From positions 1 through 7,021 of the forward strand of contig CANJYY010000135.1 in the NCBI GenBank assembly GCA_947479185.1: 7,021 nucleotides of DNA, given 5' to 3'. The notes under the pieces were generated by a model. That model ran no database searches, was not told the DNA's origin, and saw only the letters and a list, made by a program, of their open reading frames with translations. The translations under genes were made by a program, and so were the position numbers. The DNA comes from Caulobacteraceae bacterium. Lineage in GTDB: Bacteria; Pseudomonadota; Alphaproteobacteria; Caulobacterales; Caulobacteraceae. Within the stretch, counting starts at the first letter, position 1. Each line of letters opens with the position of its first letter. Of the stretch, positions 1 to 7,021 are shown in pieces.

Positions 1-846
1 CAGCGGCTTGCCGTCGCCCCAGATCGACTGGTGCACGTGCATGCCTGAGCCGTTGTCGGCGAACATCGGCTTGGCCATGAAGGTCGCCGTCTTGCCGTAG
101 GCGTGGGCCACGTTGTGGATCACGTACTTGTAGAGCTGCATGCGGTCGGCCATCACGACCATGGTGTCGAACTTCAGGCCCAGCTCATGCTGCGCGGGCG
201 CCACTTCGTGGTGGTGCTTTTCCGGCTTCATGCCGAGCTCGCCCATGACGGCCAGCATTTCGCCGCGCAGGTCCTGGGCGCTGTCGACCGGGTTCAGCGG
301 GAAGTAGCCGCCCTTGGGACCCGGGCGGTGGCCCATGTTGCCCTCGGCGTAGCTGCGGCCCGTATTCACCGGCAGTTCGGTGGAGTCGTAGCTGTAGCCG
401 GTGTTGTGCGGGTCGGTGGACCACTTCACGTCGTCGAAGATGAAGAACTCGGCTTCCGGGCCGAAGTAGACGGTGTCGCCGATGCCCGAGGCCTTCACGT
501 AGGCGAGGGCCGTCTTGGCCATCGAGCGCGGGTCGCGGTTATAGGGGGTGCCCGTGTCCGGGTTCACCACGTCGCAGAACAGGCACAGCGTGGTCTGCTG
601 GTAGAAGGGGTCGATGTAGGCGCTCGACAGGTCCGGACGCAGCTTCATGTCCGACTCGTTGATGGCCTTCCAGCCGGCGATCGACGAGCCGTCGAACATG
701 GTGCCGTCTTCGAGGAAGTCGTCATCGACGAGGTCGATGTCGAACGTGACGTGCTGCATCTTGCCGCGAATGTCGGTGAAGCGGACGTCGACGTATTTGA
801 CGTCCTTCTCCTTGATCATCGCCAGAATGTCTTTGGCCTTGGCCAT
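1..846 (-). CDS. glnA: Type I glutamine synthetase, N-terminal 282 residues (cut by window edge)
   Basis: This enzyme catalyses ATP-dependent condensation of glutamate and ammonia to glutamine in the cytoplasm, the entry point of nitrogen assimilation. The protein starts MAKAKDILAM and shows the GSI hallmarks. There is an N-terminal beta-grasp domain with the FDGSSIAGW latch loop (about 51-59). The metal-binding stretch FGPEAEFFIFDD follows (about 128-139, with E131 and E133). Next come HHHEVAPAQHELGLKF (about 211-226, E214 and E221) and the active-site GSGMHVHQS (about 266-274, H270 and H272). About 470 residues are usual, so the C-terminal 40 percent, including the region of the adenylylated tyrosine, lies outside the window. 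The start ATG is at 844-846, preceded by an AGGGGA ribosome binding site at 855-860 with 8-nt spacing. It lies 51 nt downstream of glnB on the same strand and is very likely co-transcribed with it. No frameshift or missing catalytic residue is visible in this part. Confidence 0.97.
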   Translation of the reverse strand, partial: MAKAKDILAMIKEKDVKYVDVRFTDIRGKMQHVTFDIDLVDDDFLEDGTMFDGSSIAGWKAINESDMKLRPDLSSAYIDPFYQQTTLCLFCDVVNPDTGTPYNRDPRSMAKTALAYVKASGIGDTVYFGPEAEFFIFDDVKWSTDPHNTGYSYDSTELPVNTGRSYAEGNMGHRPGPKGGYFPLNPVDSAQDLRGEMLAVMGELGMKPEKHHHEVAPAQHELGLKFDTMVVMADRMQLYKYVIHNVAHAYGKTATFMAKPMFADNGSGMHVHQSIWGDGKPL

Positions 847-897
847 GTGCCCTATCCCCTGAGCTGATGGTGCTGAAACGTTATTGGTTTGAGGTGA

Positions 898-2998
<2,101 letters not shown>

Positions 2999-3002
2999 CG
3001 GA

Positions 3003-3078
3003 CGGGGACATGCACTTCAGTGCGTGTCCCTTGCCGCTTCGAAGCTGATGGGGACACGCACTGAAGTGCATGTCCCCG
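3003..3078. repeat. REPIN-like inverted repeat: two near-palindromes in opposite orientation
   Basis: A perfect 28-bp inverted repeat (3003-3030 against 3051-3078) is separated by a 20-nt spacer. Each arm is itself a near-palindrome: GGGACATGCACT and AGTGCGTGTCCC pair around a 2-nt centre with one wobble position. The spacer contains a further 10-bp palindrome, GCTTCGAAGC (3036-3045). Two REP-type palindromes in inverted orientation is the architecture of REP doublets (REPINs/BIMEs), which are dispersed by RAYT transposases. The GGGGACA...TGTCCCC ends fit that type of element, but no RAYT gene is in the window. The element fills almost the whole gap between the thiolase-like stop and the phosphatase ribosome binding site. 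It has no T-tract, so it is not a standard terminator. Transcribed, it would form a very stable hairpin that could affect 3'-end stability of the upstream message. Confidence 0.85.
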
Positions 3079-3091
3079 CTGGAGGGACCAG

Positions 3092-3658
3092 ATGCGCACC
3101 TACATGATCCGCCACGGCAAGCCCTCGGCCACCTGGGGCGACCACGACGATGATCCTGGGCTCGACGAGACCGGGCGGGAGCAGGCGCGGTCGGCGGCCG
3201 AGGCGCTGCTGGCGCTGCCGGAGGCCGAGCGGCCGACGCGGGTGATCAGCTCGCCGCTGCGCCGGTGTCGCGAGACGGCGGCCCCGTTCGCCACGGCGCT
3301 CGGCGTTGAACTCATCATTGACCCGATGGTCGGCGAGATCCCGACCCCGAAGGCCGTCAGCCATGACGATCGCGGCGCCTGGCTGCGCGCCGCGTTCGGC
3401 GGCCGCTGGCAGGAGATCGAGGGCGACCTCGACTATGACGTCTGGCGGCGCGGGGTCGCGGCGGCCGTCGCCGGCTACCCCGGCGCGGCGGTGTTCAGCC
3501 ACTATGTCGCGATCAACGCGGCGGTCTCCACGGCCACGGGGGACGATCTGGTCATGGGCTTCCGGCCCGACCATTGTTCCATCCAGGTGTTCGACGCTGT
3601 CGATGACGGCTTGATCCTGATCGCCAAGGGGCGCGAAGCTTCCACCCAGGTTCTCTAG
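3092..3658 (+). CDS. Histidine phosphatase family protein (phosphoglycerate mutase-like)
   Basis: This is a 188-residue cytosolic member of the histidine phosphatase superfamily, whose members transfer phosphate through a phosphohistidine. The signature is at the very N-terminus: MRTYMIRHGKPS, with R7-H8-G9 and H8 as the nucleophile. SSPLRRCRETA (53-63) supplies the second phosphate-binding arginine. E82 in VGEIPTP is a reasonable proton donor. The second catalytic histidine is H137 in VFSHYVAINA. The ATG has GGAGGG at 3081-3086, 5 nt upstream, directly after the REPIN-like hairpin. Nnr follows after only 10 nt, so the two genes are probably co-transcribed. The substrate cannot be assigned: small members of this family include phosphoglycerate mutases, alpha-ribazole phosphatase, SixA-type protein phosphatases and broad-specificity phosphatases. 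No cobalamin genes are near, which gives no support for CobC. Confidence 0.9.
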   Translation: MRTYMIRHGKPSATWGDHDDDPGLDETGREQARSAAEALLALPEAERPTRVISSPLRRCRETAAPFATALGVELIIDPMVGEIPTPKAVSHDDRGAWLRAAFGGRWQEIEGDLDYDVWRRGVAAAVAGYPGAAVFSHYVAINAAVSTATGDDLVMGFRPDHCSIQVFDAVDDGLILIAKGREASTQVL

Positions 3659-3662
3659 AGGG
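3657..3662 (+). promoter_or_regulatory. Ribosome binding site supporting a TTG start for nnr
   Basis: AGAGGG overlaps the stop codon of the phosphatase gene and lies 6 nt before the TTG at 3669-3671. The nearest in-frame ATG (3705) would remove the conserved N-terminal EILTVEAM segment of the epimerase domain, so TTG is preferred. Confidence 0.7.
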
Positions 3663-3668
3663 CAGGCT

Positions 3669-5123
3669 TTGGGTACGGCGCCGGAAATTCTGACAGTCGA
3701 GGCGATGACGGCGGCCGATCAGGCCGCGATCGCCGACGGGACCTCCGGCGTGAAACTGATGGAGCAGGCGGGCAGGGCGGTGGCCGAGGCCATTCGCCAG
3801 CGCTACCGCCCCTGCCGCACCGTGGTGTTGTGCGGCCCCGGCAACAACGGCGGCGACGGCTATATGGTCGCCCGGGTGCTCAAGCGGCGCGGCTGGCCGG
3901 TGTGGGTTGAGGCCCTGGCGCCGCCGACGACGCCCGACGCCAGGGCCGTCGCCGCCCGCTGGCGCGGCGAGACCCTGCCGCTGGCGGCCGTCGAGCGCCC
4001 CGCCGACCTGATCATCGACGCCCTGTTCGGCGCGGGCCTCAGCCGTCCGCTCGAGGGCGCGGCCCTCAGCCAGGCGCGGACCTCGCATCTGGCGAAGACG
4101 CCGGTGGTGGCCATCGACGTCCCAAGCGGGATCGATGGCGACACCGGCCGGGTGCTGGGCGACGCCGCCTTTCGCGCCGACCTGACCGTGACCTTCCACC
4201 GGCGCAAGATCGGCCACGCGCTGGAGCCCGGCCGGTCGGCCTGTGGCGAACTGGTCGTGGCCGACATCGGCCTCGGTCCCACGGCATCCGACGTTGTCGA
4301 GAACCGGCCGTCGCTGTGGCGGGACAAATTCCCCTGGCCGACCGCAGCCTCGCACAAGCATGCCCGCGGCGCCCTGGCCGTGGTCAGCGGCGACGCCTTC
4401 CACACCGGCGCGGCGCGACTGGCGTCACGCGGCGGTCTGCGCATCGGCGCGGGGCTGGTGACCGTGCTGTCGTCGCCCGCCGCGGCCCAGGTCAACGCCG
4501 CCCATCTCGAAGCGGTGATGCTGGGCGTGTTCGACAACGAGCAGGCGCTGACCGAGGCCGCCGGCCGGGCCGACGCCGTGATCATCGGGCCTGCCGCCGG
4601 GATCACCCCCGCGACCCGGGCAAACCTGTTCGCCCTCGCCCGCACCGGCGCGGCGCTGGTCGTGGACGCCGACGCGCTCACCGTGTTCCGCGACAAGCCG
4701 TCGGACCTGTTCAGCGCGCTCGACCGCGACGACGTGCTGACGCCGCATGTCGGCGAGTTCGAGCGACTGTTCCCCGGACTGCTGGCCTCCAGCCCCCACC
4801 GCATCGCCGCGGCGCAGGAGGCGGCCCGGCGGGCCGGGGCCATCGTGCTGCTGAAGGGCCCGGACACGGTCATCGCCGCGCCGGACGACCGGGCGGCCGT
4901 CTGCCTCGACGACGCGCCCTGGCTGGCCACGGCCGGGTCCGGCGACGTGCTGGCCGGCTTCATCGGCGGCCTGATCGCCCAGGGCATGGACAGTTTCGAG
5001 GCCGCCTGCGCCGGGGCCTGGATCCACGCCGCCTGCGCCCGCCGCTTCGGCCCCGGCCTGATCGCCGAGGACCTGCCGGGCCTCGCCCCCACCGTGCTGG
5101 CCGAGCTCTACGCCAGCAGGTAG
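3669..5123 (+). CDS. nnr: Bifunctional NAD(P)H-hydrate epimerase / ADP-dependent NAD(P)H-hydrate dehydratase
   Basis: This two-domain enzyme repairs NADH and NADPH that have become hydrated. The epimerase domain interconverts the R and S hydrates, and the kinase-fold domain dehydrates the S form using ADP. The N-terminal YjeF_N domain (about 1-215) shows LMEQAGRAVAEAI (30-42), the glycine-rich CGPGNNGGDGYMVARVL (55-71), DALFGAGLSRPLEG (117-130) and AIDVPSGIDGDTG (148-160). The C-terminal ribokinase-like YjeF_C domain (about 225-484) shows HARGALAVVSGD, GAARLASRGGLRIGAGLVTV (247-266), IIGPAAGI, DADALT (333-338), LTPHVGEFERLF (357-368), LLKGPDTV (394-401) and the ATAGSGDVLAG signature (420-430), with catalytic D426. 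At 484 residues it is the normal length for the fused form. The start is TTG. It follows the phosphatase by 10 nt, and its 3' end overlaps the convergent amidohydrolase by 16 bp. Both domains look intact. Confidence 0.96.
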   Translation: MGTAPEILTVEAMTAADQAAIADGTSGVKLMEQAGRAVAEAIRQRYRPCRTVVLCGPGNNGGDGYMVARVLKRRGWPVWVEALAPPTTPDARAVAARWRGETLPLAAVERPADLIIDALFGAGLSRPLEGAALSQARTSHLAKTPVVAIDVPSGIDGDTGRVLGDAAFRADLTVTFHRRKIGHALEPGRSACGELVVADIGLGPTASDVVENRPSLWRDKFPWPTAASHKHARGALAVVSGDAFHTGAARLASRGGLRIGAGLVTVLSSPAAAQVNAAHLEAVMLGVFDNEQALTEAAGRADAVIIGPAAGITPATRANLFALARTGAALVVDADALTVFRDKPSDLFSALDRDDVLTPHVGEFERLFPGLLASSPHRIAAAQEAARRAGAIVLLKGPDTVIAAPDDRAAVCLDDAPWLATAGSGDVLAGFIGGLIAQGMDSFEAACAGAWIHAACARRFGPGLIAEDLPGLAPTVLAELYASR

Positions 5124-6154
5124 ACGCGCTTCGCCGTGCCCGAGAACAGCGAGGCCTTCTCCGCGTCCGACGCGCCGGCGGCGATGCGTTTGAAGGCGTT
5201 CCACAGGGTGGCGTAGTCGCAGCCCCAGCGGTCGACCGGGAAGTTGCTCTCGAACATGCAGCGCTCGGCGCCGAAGGCTTCGATGCAGGGCTCGACGTAG
5301 GGCCGCCAGAGGTCGGCCAGGGTCTGTGACGACGGCCGGCTGACGCCGTCGAGGCCCGGGAAGCCGGGGAAGGGCATGCCGAGGCCGCCCAGCTTGACGC
5401 TGACCTTGGGCGATTTCGCCAGCTCGCGGATGTTGCCCAGCCAGGTGTCGTAGCGGTCATCGCGCTTGCCGGCGTAGGCGCCGATGCCGAGCGGCGTGCC
5501 GACGTGGTCGAGGATGATGTCGGCGTCCGGGAAGGCGCGGGCGAGATCGATGACCTCCGGCAGCTGCGGCTCCAGCGCCCAGGCGTCGTAGGTCAGGCCC
5601 ATGCCCGTCAGGCGGCCGAAGCCGGTGCGGAACGCGCTGTCGGCCATCAGCCCGGCCGGCGTATGGGCCATGTGCCCCAGCACGGCCGGGTCGGCGTCCT
5701 GGGCGGTGATGTGGCGGATGCCCTTGAAGCGTCCGCCGCTGGCCGCCAGCTCGGCCTCCAGCACCGGAACGACGCCATCGCCCAAGAGCAGGTCGGCGTG
5801 GCCGACGATGCCGTCGCAGGCGCGGAACGGGCCGTAGAGCCCGCTGGCGCTCATCGCCGCCACGCCGTTGACGAACTCGACCTCGCCGACCGGCGCCAGC
5901 GCCGGCGTCGCGTCGGCGCGATAGAAGGCCCCGCACTGGACATAGACCGTGGCGGTCACATTGTGGCCGCTGCCGGCGTCGGCGCGCAGCTCGTCGAGGA
6001 GGTAGCGGGGCGTCAGCCGGATCACGTCCTCGAAGGGATGGCCGCCGGGGCGCGGCGGCGGCAGGGACGGCCGGTCCCACAGGTGATGGTGCGGATCGAC
6101 GATCGGCAGGCCGGGCTCGAGAATGGCCTCCGGCGCGGTGTCTGACTGGTTCAC
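5108..6154 (-). CDS. Amidohydrolase family protein (Amidohydro_2, TIM-barrel lactonase-like)
   Basis: This is a 348-residue cytosolic metal-dependent hydrolase of the COG3618/Amidohydro_2 type, a group that includes sugar-lactone and aromatic pathway lactonases. The HxH strand appears at the N-terminus as PIVDPHHHLWD (17-27, H22 and H24). GRFKGIRHI (141-149) and the ILDHVGTP strand (214-221, D216-H217) follow. Near the C-terminus is CMFESNFPVDRWG (299-311), where many relatives have FGSDWPV, so the usual Asp position carries N304. The likely start is GTG at 6154, with GAGGAA 5 nt upstream. The frame is open for another 64 codons, but those residues are low-complexity and unlike the family. 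The true substrate is not predictable. The stop codon overlaps the end of nnr by 16 bp on the opposite strand. It probably has its own promoter in the 6155-6339 gap. Confidence 0.9.
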   Translation of the reverse strand: MNQSDTAPEAILEPGLPIVDPHHHLWDRPSLPPPRPGGHPFEDVIRLTPRYLLDELRADAGSGHNVTATVYVQCGAFYRADATPALAPVGEVEFVNGVAAMSASGLYGPFRACDGIVGHADLLLGDGVVPVLEAELAASGGRFKGIRHITAQDADPAVLGHMAHTPAGLMADSAFRTGFGRLTGMGLTYDAWALEPQLPEVIDLARAFPDADIILDHVGTPLGIGAYAGKRDDRYDTWLGNIRELAKSPKVSVKLGGLGMPFPGFPGLDGVSRPSSQTLADLWRPYVEPCIEAFGAERCMFESNFPVDRWGCDYATLWNAFKRIAAGASDAEKASLFSGTAKRVYLLA

Positions 6155-6343
6155 CCCGGTTCCTCGACCCTTCTTTTCGTTGCCGGCATCGTCGCCAGCG
6201 TCGTCGGCGGCGACAAGCGCAAATCCCAAGCCGCGCGGGACAATCTCGACTGGATCAAAGCGGGCCGGGCCGGCGGCGGGCAGGCTGGCGCGGCACGAAG
6301 CCGGCCGCTCGGGGGCGATTCGTTGCGCGTACGGGGCCCATGA
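6146..6343 (+). other. Open frame without a standard start in the divergent gap; possible gene remnant
   Basis: The 185-bp gap between the amidohydrolase start and the next gene must hold at least one promoter, but I find no convincing -35/-10 pair. One plus-strand frame is open from the codon after a TGA at 6143-6145 to a TGA at 6341-6343. Its translation looks protein-like, with a hydrophobic stretch LLFVAGIVASVVGG followed by DKRKSQAARDNLDWIKAGR, and most codons end in G or C. Its stop overlaps the next ATG as ATGA. It has no ATG or GTG, and its only TTG is near the end. It may be a decayed gene remnant, a gene with a non-standard start, or chance openness in GC-rich DNA. Confidence 0.25.
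6160..6165 (-). promoter_or_regulatory. Ribosome binding site fixing the amidohydrolase GTG start
   Basis: Read on the minus strand, GAGGAA lies 5 nt before the GTG at 6152-6154. The resulting protein begins 16 residues before the PIVDPHHH metal motif, as expected for the family. The upstream in-frame ATG at 6346 lies inside the neighbouring divergent gene and has no comparable site. Confidence 0.75.
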
Positions 6344-6942
6344 CACAGCAGGTCGACGATATCCTGGAGAAGATCCAGGCGCTGGAGCAGGAACTCGAGG
6401 TCGAGTTCGCCAAGGCCCGCGCCGGTCTCGACTACGGCCTGGAACAGGGCCGGGCCCGCTTCGAGGAGGAGGTGAAGCGCCGCCACGAAGCGCTGCGCAA
6501 GGGGCTGGGCAAGTACCTGGCGGGGGCCAGTCCGCTGGTCGTGCTGACCGCGCCGGTGATCTATTCGCTGATCATCCCGTTCGTGGTGATGGACCTGTGG
6601 GTCTCGGCTTACCAGGCCATCTGCTTTCGCGTTTACGGCATCCCGCGGGTCAGGCGCAGCCGGTACATCGTCTTCGACCGGTCGGGGCTGGCCTATCTGA
6701 ACATCATCGAGAAGCTCAACTGCGCCTACTGCTCGTACGGCAACGGCGTGGCGGCCTACACGCGCGAGGTGGCGGCGCGGACCGAGCAATACTGGTGCCC
6801 GATCAAACACGCCCGCCGCGTGCTCGGCGCGCACGCGCGCTACGTCCACTTCTCCGAGTACGGCGACGGCGAGCACTACGCCGACGACCTGAAACAGGCC
6901 CGCGACCGTCTGCGGACCATGGATGACAAGGCGCCGGACTAG
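6340..6942 (+). CDS. Uncharacterised membrane-associated protein with coiled coil, CxxC and WCPIKH motifs
   Basis: I do not recognise a named family for this 200-residue protein. The visible layout has three parts. Residues 1-58 are highly charged and helical with heptad-like spacing (ILEKIQALEQELEVEFAKA), probably a coiled coil. Residues about 64-97 are strongly hydrophobic (SPLVVLTAPVIYSLIIPFVV then WVSAYQAICF), giving one long or two short membrane segments. A soluble C-terminal part of about 100 residues carries RYIVFDRSGLAYLNIIEKLN, then CAYCSYGNG (C128 and C131), TEQYWCPIKHARR (C153 and H157) and a His/Tyr/Asp-rich stretch to 180. The CxxC plus WCPIKH set could bind a metal or act in redox chemistry, but this is inference. 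There is no signal peptide. The ATG at 6340 has only a weak ACGGGG upstream. Codon use matches the neighbours, so it is very likely a real gene. Confidence 0.85.
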   Translation: MTQQVDDILEKIQALEQELEVEFAKARAGLDYGLEQGRARFEEEVKRRHEALRKGLGKYLAGASPLVVLTAPVIYSLIIPFVVMDLWVSAYQAICFRVYGIPRVRRSRYIVFDRSGLAYLNIIEKLNCAYCSYGNGVAAYTREVAARTEQYWCPIKHARRVLGAHARYVHFSEYGDGEHYADDLKQARDRLRTMDDKAPD

Positions 6943-7021
6943 AGGCCGCGCCGCGCCCGCGCCCTTTCCGGCGTTCTCGAGAGACTCACCAGGCCGGCCG
7001 CGAGGGCCATCACCGCGCCGA
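6939..7021 (-). CDS. C-terminal end of a probable membrane protein (cut by window edge)
   Basis: On the minus strand one frame reads GAVMALAAGLVSLSRTPERA followed by RARRGL and a TAG stop at 6939-6941. A hydrophobic helix followed by a basic tail is typical of the last membrane segment of transporters such as the major facilitator type. Only 26 codons are visible, so the family cannot be named. If real, it converges on the CxxC protein gene, and the two stop codons share the CTAG at 6939-6942. Confidence 0.4.
   Translation of the reverse strand, partial: GAVMALAAGLVSLSRTPERARARRGL

Noticed and set aside
103..867. A 254-codon plus-strand open frame opposite glnA
   Set aside because: It is the antisense shadow of glnA, rich in His and Val, with no family features.
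3003..3078. Intrinsic terminator after the thiolase-like gene
   Set aside because: The hairpin is strong, but it is followed by GCTGGAGGG rather than a T-tract on the plus strand. The minus-strand side also lacks a T-tract.
4316..5329. A 337-codon plus-strand open frame overlapping nnr and the amidohydrolase
   Set aside because: It is very Arg- and Pro-rich and crosses two well-supported genes in another frame.
6155..6346. N-terminal extension of the amidohydrolase by 64 codons
   Set aside because: The GTG at 6154 has a well-spaced GAGGAA site, and the extension is low-complexity and overlaps the divergent gene start.

Overview
The window is GC-rich (roughly two thirds G+C), densely packed chromosomal DNA with strong third-position G/C bias. 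The type I glutamine synthetase, the PII protein and the general codon style fit an alphaproteobacterium, and my best guess is the Caulobacterales (Caulobacter, Phenylobacterium or Brevundimonas relatives). That placement is an inference from protein style, not from a search. I see no rRNA, tRNA, CRISPR array, integrase or transposase gene, so this looks like core and metabolic chromosome rather than a mobile island.

Layout. On the minus strand, positions 1-1236 hold a glnB-glnA nitrogen-assimilation operon. glnB is complete, and glnA is cut by the left edge after 282 residues. A 217-bp divergent region (1237-1453) separates it from a plus-strand run of three genes. These are a thiolase-like protein of the TLP1 type (1454-2998), a histidine phosphatase (3092-3658) and a bifunctional NAD(P)H-hydrate repair enzyme, Nnr (3669-5123). 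Between the first two sits a striking 76-bp element made of two near-palindromes in inverted orientation (3003-3078), resembling a REP doublet (REPIN). A minus-strand amidohydrolase (5108-6154) converges on Nnr, and the two ends overlap by 16 bp. After a 185-bp divergent gap comes an uncharacterised membrane-associated, cysteine-containing protein (6340-6942). The right edge catches what looks like the last 26 codons of a minus-strand membrane protein.

How the genes work together. GlnB (PII) senses 2-oxoglutarate and ATP/ADP and controls GlnA activity and nitrogen-regulated transcription, so the glnBA pair is a functional unit. Nnr repairs hydrated NAD(P)H and is a housekeeping metabolite-repair enzyme. 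The thiolase-like protein, phosphatase and amidohydrolase have recognisable folds, but their substrates cannot be read from the sequence. No obvious new multi-gene system is present. The most interesting items are the REPIN-like element, the thiolase-like protein without its N-terminal nucleophilic cysteine, and the coiled-coil/membrane/CxxC protein near the right end.
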